This document shows, one piece after another, positions 1 through 10,473 of a stretch of 64,000 bases of DNA. A model generated the notes under the pieces. It searched no databases. It was not told where the DNA came from and saw only the letters and a program-made list of their open reading frames with translations. Position numbers and translations under genes: made by a program. Origin of the DNA: Monocercomonoides exilis (lineage: Eukaryota; Preaxostyla; Oxymonadida; Polymastigidae); contig LSRY02000064.1 of the NCBI GenBank assembly GCA_001643675.2, positions 355,424-419,423 of the forward strand, in the 5' to 3' direction. Numbering within the stretch: the stretch's first letter is position 1; every line of letters begins with the position of its first letter.

Positions 1-491
1 GCATCAGGATCATCTCCCAAAATTCTATCCACATTTGATGAACGCATATTTTCGGATGTCATGCAGTATTTCAACTGAAAGAGACGTGTGTGAAAAACAA
101 AATGCCAATTGATTTTAAAGATAATATTTCAATTCGTTCGTTTCAGTTGAAGAACCCCACCCAAAACAGCAAGTGCGCGAATTCAAGACAATATTCCACA
201 AAGTCTTGCATATATGTTTCTTTTCAACCTTTTTTTCTGTTTCTTTTTGAACTGTGTTGTTGAAATGAGAAACTGATAATGCAAAGAATTGGGAGATCTG
301 CTTATCTCTTCAGTCCGCTCTGCGATCATTTGTGAAAAATGGAATACCCAATTTATTGTGCTATTTGGCATGAAGTCTATTTTGAGATCATGTTTCTTTC
401 AAAAAAAGAATCATGAATAGATCAAAAACTCCCATATGGACGAGAAAAAAGGATTCCTGAGGGAAAAGAAGACGTTTTATCCCTTTGCAGA
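1..491. other. 5' flank of giant gene 1, no gene seen
   Basis: AT-rich sequence without a supportable gene on either strand. Short open frames here are low-complexity or antisense. It presumably carries the promoter of the gene starting at 492, but no element could be recognised, and it shows no obvious similarity to the 5' flanks of the two paralogues. Confidence 0.4.
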
Positions 492-3400
492 ATGGGCCCA
501 CATCCACAAAAAATATTGACGTTTGTCCTTTTGATTTCTTCGATTGTGAGTTGCAGTGCAGCGGGTGATCAGGAGCAGTTTGTGGGATACAAACATGAAA
601 AAGCAGAAACAAGAGCAGAAAAAGGAAAAGTGAGGAGATCCAAGAACCAGCCATGTTTGCTCAGAAATGAAATTGTGAGTGATTGGCACACAAAATATAA
701 GGAAGGAGGAGAGGAGAAGAAGAAGATGCACTCGAGCGTTTCTGAATGGATTAATGGATTTGGCAACAGCAAAGAGGCAAAAGGACAGAGCCAAAGAAAT
801 GAAAAGCAAAAAGAAGGAAATTCGCAACAAAGTGGAAATTTATATTCACTTTGCACAATAGGTTGTTTTCAGAGCCATTTTCTTCTTCTGAATTCCACAC
901 TTCTTCTGTTGTCTATTCAGCTGAATTCTCCAGGAGAAGAGGCAATGGTCTCAATTGGAGGAAAATCAGTTTTATTTTTTGAAGACTGCGAGATACGTTA
1001 TGAGGACGAGTCAAAGAGATCTCCGATCGAACTGCACACTGGCTCAGCAAGCTTTGTGAACATATCGCTTATTATTGAAGGGCAAACGCCACTCTTCCAT
1101 TCTCTTGCCTTTTCACCAAACGATATTTCTGTTGGCAGGACCAGAGCTGTGTCAATGATCCACTCAACATTTTCATCTGTGTTGCTTTCACCAACCCCAT
1201 TTTTGTGCAACGGGCCTTTATCGAGCATCTCGCTATTCAAGTGCACTTTCTCAAACATCACCAAAGCTACACCAGCAAAATCATCAAGAGGATCTGAGAA
1301 TGATTGTTTCACAAAAATTGATAGCTGCTCATTTGTTTCCGTGGAGGATGCGATTTATGGGGGAGTTGTGGATTCGATGTATTGCCCTCTGTCTTCGCTT
1401 CTTTCTGTGAATAATTCATATATCAGGTGCAATCGTCTGAGATTCACAGAAAACGAAGGAAGGAGGCAGATGGGAAGGCAAGTGCTCGGAAATGGGACAC
1501 ACACATTTGAGAGCTGCGAGTGGAGTGGATGCAATGCCACAAACGGAGCAGCAATATATTTGTATGATCAGCCTCAAGCATCTCTGAACATTTCGAATTG
1601 TATTTTCGACAAATGCACAGGAAACGAATCATTCGGTGGAGCTATTTCTACATGCAATATCTTAGGTTTAGTAATTGTGAAAAGCAATTTCACAGAATGC
1701 AAAATAGAAAAAGAAGGGGGAGGTGCAATTTATGCTGTTGTTGTGTCAACATTTTCGAGATTATTTTCTTTGCATTTCTTGAAATGCATTTGTGAAGGAC
1801 ATGGAGCAGGATTCTTTTTTGACAAGTTCAACATCAGTAGGGGAAATGATACAACCTCTGGAGCAATAGTGGAATGCACTTTTGACAGTAATGATGCAGG
1901 AAGAGGGTGGGGTGGAGCCTTTCGAATTGATTATTCACCAAAAGGTTTCTCTGTAAGATCCTGCAATTATTTGAGATGTGTTGGAGGAAAGGCTGGAGGA
2001 GCAATAACAATGGAACAACTTGAGTTTCATGATCAGAATCCAAGTTTGATATGGTTCTGTATGCTTCATGAATGCTTCACAAGAGATGCTGAACTTGATG
2101 ATTATAAGGGTCATGATGCTTATTTTTTTGATCCTTTATCCAAACGACTTTTTCAGACACCATTTGTTGAGTCATACACAACAAATTTAAAACAGTATCG
2201 AGTCACTTACAACAATAATAGCTGGAATTATCCTGATGAATGGATACCAATTGGGATTCATATCAACCCATGCTTCATTGGAGTCACAGGCAATGATAAT
2301 GAAGATCTTTGTGGATTAGAGGAAAGTCTGCCATGTAAGACACTTTTTCACTCAGTTGAGAAAAGCAACAGACAATGTTCATACGGAATTGTATTATTGG
2401 AAGGGAATCACATTTCTGAAAGAGAAAGTCTAAACATTAGGGAAAAAGAGATATTGCTCAGGGGAACAAGCAGAAATCGCACTGTTCTTCACTCTTCTGG
2501 AATTGCATCTCCGGATTCTTTGCTGTTTTCTGTGTCAACAGGCTCACTTTTGTTGGAGTCATTCACCATCCTGCACAACCATCAGTCGCCATCGATGCGA
2601 ATACTGGTGATGATCTCGTCAGAGGGGGAGTGTGGGTTGGATGATATGTGTGTGTATTCTCCTGAGTCGCAAACTCAAGTCGAGTTTGAGTGCTCGATGT
2701 TTGAGGTTGATCTGGGGCGTTTCTGGGTGAGAAACAGCCGGATTGAGAGATTCAAACTGTCTTCGGTGCTAATTGCTGATACGCTGCGCTCAGCATCAAC
2801 AATGGTGCTATTTGGGAATGTGACATTTGGTTGGATTGAGAGGGTATCAGGAGGAGGGAGTGTTGTGAACATGAAGATTGGTGATGGGGAAGGGGTTCGT
2901 GTGGAGAATGTGAGTGTGAATAACTGTTCGAGCGTGGGAGGAGATGGAGGTGGGATGAGGATAGAGATAGGAGATGGAGGATGGATGAGGCTTGGGGAAG
3001 AGAGGAGTGGAACAGAGATTTGTGGGTGTCTGGCAGAGGATGGGAGAGGCGGGGGGATAGCAGTGGTGATGGAGAATGCATTCTCATCGATGGTGCTGGA
3101 GAATGTTGTGTTCAGAGAGAACAGAGCCGTTTCAGGGAGAAATGTGTTTGTGATATCCCCGGATCTGGGGGTGAGTGTGTCGAGGGAATCATTCAAGTTC
3201 TTTTCAGGAGAAGCGCCATTTGGGGCAGAAGATGCAGCTGGGGTGGAAGTGGAGGCTCCTTTGGTGGTAATTCCGCTGGTATATTATCTGATGGAGAGGG
3301 AGGGGAATGTGAGTGTTGGAAGTGGTGGTGTGGATGTGGATGTGTGTGGGTTTGGAGCGTATCCATGCCGGACAGTGGGATATGGGGTGAGGCATCGGCA

Positions 3401-6400
3401 GCAAGAAGGAGGAGTGAGGCAGGTTGTGGTGCTTTCACCGTTCAAGCTGGAGGAGAGCATTGTAATGGGAGAGGATGCAGGGTGCATTGTCGGCGGGGTG
3501 GAGGAGAAAACTGTTGTGGAGGTTGTTGGAGATGGGAGAGGGAGGGGAGGAGTGATTGAGCTGAGGCGAATAGCGATTGTGAAGGAGATGAAGTTTGCAG
3601 TGGGAGGAGAGCTCCAGGGAAATGAAAGGTGTGTGGTGTACGTGAACAGCATCGGAGCGAATGTTTCTGTTCAAGATTGCATGTTTGTTGGGAAAGAGGT
3701 GGGGAATGAGATTGGATATCGGATAATGTGTTTGGAGAATGGGGAATGTTCAATCACTCGAGTGAGCGTTGAGGATGTGAGGTTCAGTGGGGTGGAAATT
3801 GTGGAGTGTTTTGGGGGGCAATCTGTTTTGAGCATTGTGAATATGAAAACGAGGAATGTTGGAGGAGCTTTTGGAAAGGGGCTGATCTCAGGAGAAAGGA
3901 TGCTGGGGGTGGAGATGAACAGCTCAGATTTTGTGTGTGGGGATGAATGCTTTGGAGGGATGGTGAGCGTGGTGCATGTGAAGAGAGCAGAAATGAAGAA
4001 CTGCACAGGAGTTGGGATTGGGAAGGGAGAAGGGGATGGGGCAGTGGTGAGAGGAGTTGTATCCAATGGGGAAGTGCTGATGATTGAGGGAGGTGAGATG
4101 AGCGGAGAGTGTGGAAGAGGGAATGGAGGAGGTGTTGGAGCTGTTTTGGAGGATGGAGGGAGGATGGAGTTGGGGATGGATTGGGGAGTTCGGATGAGGA
4201 ACTGCAAAGCGCTTGGAAGAGAAGAAGGGAAAGGGTTTGGTGGAGGTGTGTATATTGATGTGAGAGAAGGGGCAAGTTGGTTTGTGTTGAAAGGGATTGA
4301 GTTTGAGGGATGTGTTGCAGAAGCATCAGGAGGAGAAGTGTTTGTGAAGGCAATGGAGCTGAAGGGTGTTATTACAAGGGATTCAGTGGGATTAGCAGTC
4401 GAAATGATAGGGGAGACGAAGTGGACTGGTGTGGAGGAGGCCGACAGCATGTTGTTCATTCCTCTGTGCATCTATCTCCTCCCCACCCCAGAAGAAATAT
4501 ATGTGAGCAACGTCGAGGCATCCAATCACTCACATTGTGGAATAGTCGAGTTTCCTTGTTTGACAATGAAGCACTCCCTCACAAGACAAACAGGAGAAAA
4601 GAAAATTGTTGTGAATGGAATGATATTGATGAGTGATGAATTGGCATTTGCTGGACAGAAACATGAAATCAGAGGAAATGATGATCAGAGTGGTTGGACA
4701 GTTTCTGATACAACCACAGAAACAAACACAGCAATGGTGACAGTTGGAGTGGAAACAGTGCTTTCAGCACTTATCTTCTCTCTTCCATCTTCTCTTCCTC
4801 TTCACCAGACTTTCGTTTCATCTTCGTCACATTTGACTCTGTCTCATTGCTCTATATCTCTTCAAGATCCTTCGTCTGAATTGGCATGTCTATTCTTATC
4901 TGTTGATTCTGGTTCGTTGGTTATTGATTTCTTCTCTGCTTCGTCAATCACCTTGAGCACAACTCCATTGATTTCATTGTCTGGAAGCGGAACAAATGCG
5001 GAGTTAATGATCACCACGTGGTTGAACATGACGAACTGCACTTTCACAGAAATCGAAAGAGCAGCTGGAAGTGGAGGGTGTGTGAGCATTGGCAACAGCC
5101 ATGATGATAATGCAAACACACAAATAAATATTGAAGAGTGTGTTTTTGATGGATGCTCTGTGCTGGATGATGGAAGCAGAGGAGGGGCTATCGATGTGCA
5201 GATGAAAGGAAACATTCAAATGAATATTATTTCATGCACATTCACAGGATGTTCAGCACCAGCTGGAGAAGAAGGGAAAAGTGGGTTTGGCGGAGGAATG
5301 GCGCTGAAGTTGATTGATGGCGATTCTTCATTTGTGATTTCATCTCCTGTTTTTGATACAGACAAGCCAAATGCTGCGAGATATGGAAATAATCTGTTTG
5401 TTGAATCATCCAACTTGACAAAGAGCATCACAAATGACTCGCTCCCATTTGTGTCTGAGCATCTGGCTGATATTTCGTTGGATTCATTGAGCGGCTTTGA
5501 TGGAAGTGATAAAACGAATGCCATCCCGCTGGTCTATTTCTGGCGAAGATTTGGCTCAGAGATCGTTGTTGGGGGTGATGGAAAAGATGTGTGCATTTGT
5601 GGACTTTCAGATTATCCTTGCCTGTCAATCGACCATTCATTCACGAGATTGCCTGAAGGAAACGAAAGGAATATCAAGATCAATGGAAAAGGAATTCTTC
5701 AAAAGAGTGTTGATATCAGTGGGGTGACGATAAAATCGGAAGATAACGATGTGTGCTCACTGGAGTGTCTCTCATCGCTTGAAGGATCAGAAGGAGCAGC
5801 AATGAAGATTTGTGGAATAACCAATTTTGAATTGATCAAGTTTGTGATTCCTTCTTCATTCATGAGTGGAGTGAATTATTTGATGCATGTTGAATCAAGC
5901 GAGGGATTGTTGACTGTGAAGGACTGCTCATTCACAAAAAATGAAGAAAATGATGTGGAAGAGATTATGAATTATGGGCTGATCAAAGCAGATGGAGGGA
6001 CAGTGGTGTTGGAATTGGTGTCAATTCAATCACTCGGCTTTTCACATGATGTTGTTTCTGTGTTATCAACAACGATTTTGAACATTTATAATCTAACGAT
6101 GAAGAGCATTGAGCTGGAAGGAGCAAGCGGATTGAAAATATCAAAGAGTTCAAGAAGAGAGAAAAATGAAGAGGAACAAGATGTTCTCATTGAATGGAGT
6201 TCATTCGAAGAAGTCACTCAGAACACAACAGATGATATTCCCATCATTCGAAATGACAATGATGTTGAGCCTTTGAAAATAGTGATGCGAAACACAACGA
6301 TGAAGAAGTGTGGAGGAACGAGGTGTGGAAAGGGAGGAGGGATGTTTTGCATGTTGAATGAGGGAGGAAGCTTTGTTTGCTCGTTTTGCACGATTTCTGA

Positions 6401-9400
6401 GTGTTTCTGCTCCACCACAGGAAGAGGTGGGTGGCTGTTTCTGGAGTGTTCCTCAGTGGCTGAGCATCCTCTGAGCTTTGTGCTGTCGAATCTCACCTTC
6501 AAAGACAACACTGCATTGAGAGGGAGAGATGCGTATGTTCGATGCCACTCAATCGAAACACAGATAGTTGATGAGCAGTTCTTGCTGGATTTCAGAGCAC
6601 CTTTTGTGAAGGAGCTGGCGATGTGGGGCTGTTCAACAGACTCGTTTGAGGGGGAAGAGGATCTTCTTCTAAGGGTTGTGAAATACCAGAGCGAGACGAT
6701 ATTTGTGTCGGCTTGTGCAGAGAATCACTCTGATTTCAATTCCTGTGGAGAATTGCATGGGCCGTGTGAGTCATTGAATGTGGGAGTGAAGCACATCATC
6801 CCGTCGTCGTACTCGCAGCTGTTGATATCAAAGGAAACAGCGATGAGAGGGAAATGCAGCATTCACAATGTTGTTGTCCATCCTCTGGAATCTCCTCCAG
6901 CTGCTTTGGTGCATCTGAGCTTTGCAATTGTTAATGATGCAGGAGGTGTTATCACAACATCAGGGAAAGTTCGGGTTGAGAGTGTGAAATTCGACTTTGG
7001 CCAGTCGTTTTCATTTTCAGGCAGTTCTGTTGTTCATGAAACAAGTGGCCAACTTTCCCTTTCATTTGTTGATTTTTCATCAGTTGGAGGGTCAAACAGC
7101 ATTCAACCTGTTGTTCTCAACTCATCGTTGCTGAGCATTGAAAGTGGAATTGTTCATGTTGACAACTGCTCAGTGTCACTCCTTTCATTCAAGAAGCCTT
7201 CATTTCTGTTGAGTGGAGATGAGATTTCGTTGACGAATGTGAAACTGGAAGAGATTGAATCAACAGCAGATGTGTTTGAGATTGGCAGTTGTGGAATAAT
7301 GTCCATTAATGGAGTATCTGCAGATGGAGTGAAGCTGTCAGATGGTTGCATCCTTGCAATTGGCAGTTCATCTTCAGGAACAATATCTGTTGGAAGCTCG
7401 TCATTCGACAACTGCTCAAGGAATTCAGAAGGAGCATCTGTTCTTTCGGCTTCTTCAACCTCTGCTCATTTTGAATTTTCAAACTGTTCCTGCACAAAAT
7501 GTTATTCTCTGTCTGACAAAGGAAGGGTCATGGAAGTGATCAACATGAAAGATGCTTATTTGAATATGTGTGAGTTTGAAGGTTTGTTAACGAGCAAAGC
7601 GTTATTGGAGCATGAAAATGACATGAAAGAAATATGTGAATGGAATGGATCGGTTGTCCATTCAACGAATTCAACGATGGTGATGAAATACACAACTATT
7701 TCAAATGCTTCATCAGGTGGATTTTCGGTGTCGGCTGGCGATGTGACAATCGAGAAAGGAGAGTTTTTGAACAACAATCCTTTCATCGAAAAATACCCTT
7801 CTCTTCGTCGAAACATCATCTGTTCAGATTCTGCCTCACTGACCATTTCGAGCTTGAAAGGTGGAGATGGACTGATGCCCAATTCTTCGTTTTGGATTTT
7901 GAATGATGGATGCACACTTGGAGGAATAGCAGGAGAAAGACCATCGTCTTTCTTCATTCCCAGACTGGAAGAGGTTTCTGTGAATGAAAGTGGAAGCAAG
8001 ATTTTTATCCAATTCAAGGGATCTCTTTTTGTGCCATGTGACTTGTCTTTCAGACTTGTGTATAAAACAGGGGATGTGGAGTTGGTTGAGACATATCGTT
8101 TTGAGGAAGACAGTTTTGTATCAGAAAATGAAGTGATTGGAAGAGTTCCATCAGAAAATATTTCATTGGCTTCAGATGAAACAGAGGTGTCAGTGACGAT
8201 TCTGTTTGGAAAGCAATCGGCAGAGACATTTCCGCTGATTCTGAAAAACAGAAGTGAACCCAAAGGAAATGGAGATGAAAGGATTGTTGAAGGAAGAAAA
8301 GAGGGGAAATCGATATGGCCTATTATTGTGATTATCCTTGTTGTGATATTATTGATTGTTCTCATCGGATTTATTTTGTTTGCTATCCGATGGAAGAAGG
8401 CAAAGAACGAGAACAAAGATTTGAGAGAGATTGTGAATGAAACAGTGAAGAAGGATCCAAAAGCATTTGAGATGGTGACGATGGAGATGTCACCAGAGGA
8501 GCAGTGGAGGAGAGCAGAGAGGGAAGCTGAAAAGAAGAACGAAGAGAGGATGAAGAAGAGGGTGTACGAGAAAAGCTTGGGACACTCCGAGTCATCGGAG
8601 CATTTGTTGAGTGAGAGTGGATCGACTGAATACATCCTTGGAAGAGATTCAGACAAGATTCCAGAATGGATGTTGGAAAAGGTTGAAGAAGAGGAAATTA
8701 GAAAGCAGGCTCCATCACCATCCATTTCATCCACCTCAACCACAGACACTTCAGACACAGATTCAACATTTGTTCGTGGAGAGGATCTATGCCCAACCAC
8801 CTCATCAATGTCAAATCTGGTGGATGCAATGGCATGTTCTTCGCCTCATGAGAAGCTGATTGTGGATCTTCGAGACTCGTTGTTCATGTTGCTTCATGGA
8901 AAGAATAAGACAAAGGAGATGGCAATTGGCACGCTTCAGGAGAGAGAATATACAGCTGTCCAAATCCTGTTCTGGGTGGCGAATGGAGCTCTCCACTCGT
9001 TTGATGAATGTGAGGTTCCACTTCAGTCGCTGACAAATCTGAGTCCACACATTGTGTTGTTCTCAGAACACATGGTCATTTGTGTTGCAATGCATTCTGA
9101 TTGTTCTTCTTCAGATTCAGACTCATCCTCGATATCTTCATCTACTGTTGTGACATCTACCAGTGATGATGGTGATGAAAGAGATTCTCTGCCCTCATCA
9201 GCTTTTGAGGATGAGGATGCCTTCAGAAAGGAGTGCCTGAGATGGAAGGCACCTGAATTGCTGAATGGCACAAAGAAGCGTGCGACGAAGAAGACAGTTG
9301 TGTTCTCGATTGGGATGATGTTGTGGGAGTGCCTGACACTCAAAGTTCCATTTGGGGAGTATGAGGCAGAGGTGGCAGGGCAGAAGATAGTAAATGGGGA

Positions 9401-9623
9401 AAGGCCGTGTGGAGGGGAGAGTGAGGCAAGTGGGATGCATGAGATGGTGAAGGGATGCTGGAGGGCAGAACGAGGGGAAAGGGTGACGTTGATGTGGGTG
9501 AAGCGGGAATTGTTTGGGCATTTCCCAGGAGAAGCAGCGGCGATGACGATGACGGATGCAATTTTATATGAGGAGAGCAAAGACAACATCTCGAGCTGCG
9601 AGAGTCTTGTGGAATATTTTTAA
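492..9623 (+). CDS. Giant type I membrane protein: modular beta-helix-like ectodomain, TM, cytoplasmic pseudokinase (gene 1)
   Basis: Single open frame of 3043 codons. Residues 1-24 form a signal peptide (LTFVLLISSIVSCSAA core). The ectodomain (to about 2600) is Cys-, Gly- and Asn-rich with many Asn-X-Ser/Thr sequons and short GGG/F..C repeats typical of right-handed beta-helix or Pmp-like surface proteins. I count about five copies of a module boundary with the pattern IPL...I.V...CG....PC. One TM helix lies at about 2609-2634 after KSIWPII, followed by a basic stop and an acidic, charged juxtamembrane segment. The tail (about 2785-3010) keeps kinase C-lobe signatures (RWKAPELL, IGMMLWECLT, a terminal CWR..R-like motif). 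The glycine loop, HRD and DFG are not present, and the subdomain IX Asp is Val (TVVFSIG), so it is probably a pseudokinase. Residues from about 1323 to 2972 match gene 2 (19682-27487) closely. The last 605 codons match gene 3 (45270-57371). Function is unknown; a surface receptor or adhesin is inferred. Confidence 0.85.
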   Translation: MGPHPQKILTFVLLISSIVSCSAAGDQEQFVGYKHEKAETRAEKGKVRRSKNQPCLLRNEIVSDWHTKYKEGGEEKKKMHSSVSEWINGFGNSKEAKGQSQRNEKQKEGNSQQSGNLYSLCTIGCFQSHFLLLNSTLLLLSIQLNSPGEEAMVSIGGKSVLFFEDCEIRYEDESKRSPIELHTGSASFVNISLIIEGQTPLFHSLAFSPNDISVGRTRAVSMIHSTFSSVLLSPTPFLCNGPLSSISLFKCTFSNITKATPAKSSRGSENDCFTKIDSCSFVSVEDAIYGGVVDSMYCPLSSLLSVNNSYIRCNRLRFTENEGRRQMGRQVLGNGTHTFESCEWSGCNATNGAAIYLYDQPQASLNISNCIFDKCTGNESFGGAISTCNILGLVIVKSNFTECKIEKEGGGAIYAVVVSTFSRLFSLHFLKCICEGHGAGFFFDKFNISRGNDTTSGAIVECTFDSNDAGRGWGGAFRIDYSPKGFSVRSCNYLRCVGGKAGGAITMEQLEFHDQNPSLIWFCMLHECFTRDAELDDYKGHDAYFFDPLSKRLFQTPFVESYTTNLKQYRVTYNNNSWNYPDEWIPIGIHINPCFIGVTGNDNEDLCGLEESLPCKTLFHSVEKSNRQCSYGIVLLEGNHISERESLNIREKEILLRGTSRNRTVLHSSGIASPDSLLFSVSTGSLLLESFTILHNHQSPSMRILVMISSEGECGLDDMCVYSPESQTQVEFECSMFEVDLGRFWVRNSRIERFKLSSVLIADTLRSASTMVLFGNVTFGWIERVSGGGSVVNMKIGDGEGVRVENVSVNNCSSVGGDGGGMRIEIGDGGWMRLGEERSGTEICGCLAEDGRGGGIAVVMENAFSSMVLENVVFRENRAVSGRNVFVISPDLGVSVSRESFKFFSGEAPFGAEDAAGVEVEAPLVVIPLVYYLMEREGNVSVGSGGVDVDVCGFGAYPCRTVGYGVRHRQQEGGVRQVVVLSPFKLEESIVMGEDAGCIVGGVEEKTVVEVVGDGRGRGGVIELRRIAIVKEMKFAVGGELQGNERCVVYVNSIGANVSVQDCMFVGKEVGNEIGYRIMCLENGECSITRVSVEDVRFSGVEIVECFGGQSVLSIVNMKTRNVGGAFGKGLISGERMLGVEMNSSDFVCGDECFGGMVSVVHVKRAEMKNCTGVGIGKGEGDGAVVRGVVSNGEVLMIEGGEMSGECGRGNGGGVGAVLEDGGRMELGMDWGVRMRNCKALGREEGKGFGGGVYIDVREGASWFVLKGIEFEGCVAEASGGEVFVKAMELKGVITRDSVGLAVEMIGETKWTGVEEADSMLFIPLCIYLLPTPEEIYVSNVEASNHSHCGIVEFPCLTMKHSLTRQTGEKKIVVNGMILMSDELAFAGQKHEIRGNDDQSGWTVSDTTTETNTAMVTVGVETVLSALIFSLPSSLPLHQTFVSSSSHLTLSHCSISLQDPSSELACLFLSVDSGSLVIDFFSASSITLSTTPLISLSGSGTNAELMITTWLNMTNCTFTEIERAAGSGGCVSIGNSHDDNANTQINIEECVFDGCSVLDDGSRGGAIDVQMKGNIQMNIISCTFTGCSAPAGEEGKSGFGGGMALKLIDGDSSFVISSPVFDTDKPNAARYGNNLFVESSNLTKSITNDSLPFVSEHLADISLDSLSGFDGSDKTNAIPLVYFWRRFGSEIVVGGDGKDVCICGLSDYPCLSIDHSFTRLPEGNERNIKINGKGILQKSVDISGVTIKSEDNDVCSLECLSSLEGSEGAAMKICGITNFELIKFVIPSSFMSGVNYLMHVESSEGLLTVKDCSFTKNEENDVEEIMNYGLIKADGGTVVLELVSIQSLGFSHDVVSVLSTTILNIYNLTMKSIELEGASGLKISKSSRREKNEEEQDVLIEWSSFEEVTQNTTDDIPIIRNDNDVEPLKIVMRNTTMKKCGGTRCGKGGGMFCMLNEGGSFVCSFCTISECFCSTTGRGGWLFLECSSVAEHPLSFVLSNLTFKDNTALRGRDAYVRCHSIETQIVDEQFLLDFRAPFVKELAMWGCSTDSFEGEEDLLLRVVKYQSETIFVSACAENHSDFNSCGELHGPCESLNVGVKHIIPSSYSQLLISKETAMRGKCSIHNVVVHPLESPPAALVHLSFAIVNDAGGVITTSGKVRVESVKFDFGQSFSFSGSSVVHETSGQLSLSFVDFSSVGGSNSIQPVVLNSSLLSIESGIVHVDNCSVSLLSFKKPSFLLSGDEISLTNVKLEEIESTADVFEIGSCGIMSINGVSADGVKLSDGCILAIGSSSSGTISVGSSSFDNCSRNSEGASVLSASSTSAHFEFSNCSCTKCYSLSDKGRVMEVINMKDAYLNMCEFEGLLTSKALLEHENDMKEICEWNGSVVHSTNSTMVMKYTTISNASSGGFSVSAGDVTIEKGEFLNNNPFIEKYPSLRRNIICSDSASLTISSLKGGDGLMPNSSFWILNDGCTLGGIAGERPSSFFIPRLEEVSVNESGSKIFIQFKGSLFVPCDLSFRLVYKTGDVELVETYRFEEDSFVSENEVIGRVPSENISLASDETEVSVTILFGKQSAETFPLILKNRSEPKGNGDERIVEGRKEGKSIWPIIVIILVVILLIVLIGFILFAIRWKKAKNENKDLREIVNETVKKDPKAFEMVTMEMSPEEQWRRAEREAEKKNEERMKKRVYEKSLGHSESSEHLLSESGSTEYILGRDSDKIPEWMLEKVEEEEIRKQAPSPSISSTSTTDTSDTDSTFVRGEDLCPTTSSMSNLVDAMACSSPHEKLIVDLRDSLFMLLHGKNKTKEMAIGTLQEREYTAVQILFWVANGALHSFDECEVPLQSLTNLSPHIVLFSEHMVICVAMHSDCSSSDSDSSSISSSTVVTSTSDDGDERDSLPSSAFEDEDAFRKECLRWKAPELLNGTKKRATKKTVVFSIGMMLWECLTLKVPFGEYEAEVAGQKIVNGERPCGGESEASGMHEMVKGCWRAERGERVTLMWVKRELFGHFPGEAAAMTMTDAILYEESKDNISSCESLVEYF
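4458..9406 (+). repeat. Inverted block shared with giant gene 2 (19914-24862)
   Basis: About 4.95 kb of gene 1 beginning at the segment encoding IPLCIYLLPTPEEIYV matches gene 2 on the opposite strand, at equal net length. It ends abruptly at the GERP segment of the pseudokinase, after which the C-termini differ. Upstream of 4458 the two genes are unrelated in detail, and the base composition of gene 1 changes from G-rich to AT-richer at this point. Confidence 0.85.
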
Positions 9624-10473
9624 AGAAGCAGATGAGGAAATATCCAGAAAAGGAATTCAAAACAAATTGTGAATCTGCTTCTGAAAGATTGAAAATTCGA
9701 AAACAATGCAAGGGAAAGAAAATTAAAAGGGAACAATCTTTTTTCTTTGGAGATAATGGACAGCATGAGAATGGATTGAAATGTGCACTTATGTTCACTG
9801 GGAAAAATAATTGAAAAATTTGTCTTTTTCTGTTTTGTTTGTTAAAAATTTGAGGCAGTTAATTTTAATAAAATGGTGATGGATTTTGAAAAGGATCATT
9901 GGATTCAATGAAGAGTTTGATGAAATTGCGAAATGATTGAATTTTCTTTTTCAAGTAATGTTTGCATTTTTTTAGTGAAAATACTCTTTCAATGAGAGAG
10001 TGTTGTGTTGATGGATGCAATGAACGATTTAAAAGAATATATTTTTAAGTGGTTTTGACAAAAGGATCGTTTGAGTGAAATGTGGAGCTTTTTGCTTTGT
10101 TGAACAAGGTTTTCGCACGTATTCAAAATACCAATTGATTTCACATGTTTATTTCGCATTTCAATACGTTTATGAACTTAGCATTTTGCTATTTAGAAAT
10201 TAACTGGAGCTTTGCTTTTTCTTTATGCTTTTGAATATGTATTTATATTTATGCTTATATTTATGTTTATATTTATTCAGAAATTGAAATTGATATTTGA
10301 ATTAGAATTTATTTTAATCTGAAATGACATCCATTTTTTCGCATAAATTTCGCATCTAACTATTTATAATGTTTGTTGAGTCTGACACATATTTTGCTTA
10401 AAAGCAATTTTACAATAATCACAATATTTTTTAGAAAAACTTCAAAAAAATTAACTAATTAATGAGTGAAAGT
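7810..10473 (+). repeat. Direct segmental duplication shared with 55558-58221 (3' coding plus 3' flank)
   Basis: From 7810 to the stop codon at 9623 the sequence is collinear with 55558-57371 with no net length change (offset 47748). Similarity continues about 850 bp past the stop to near 10473, where the two copies stop matching. The non-coding part is nearly as conserved as the coding part, which points to recent duplication or gene conversion rather than selection on protein alone. Confidence 0.85.
9867..9872 (+). terminator. Putative polyadenylation signal AATAAA of giant gene 1
   Basis: AATAAA about 245 bases after the stop codon, in a stretch (TTAATAAAATGG-like) conserved at the same relative place behind gene 3 (57614-57619). 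Position and conservation support a role in 3' end formation, but there is no transcript evidence. Confidence 0.35.

Noticed and set aside
7556-8800. Long antisense ORFs opposite the giant genes (also 20520-21764 and 55220-56680)
   Set aside because: They are mirror frames of the conserved C-terminal coding region; their conservation follows from the sense strand, and they show no domain of their own.
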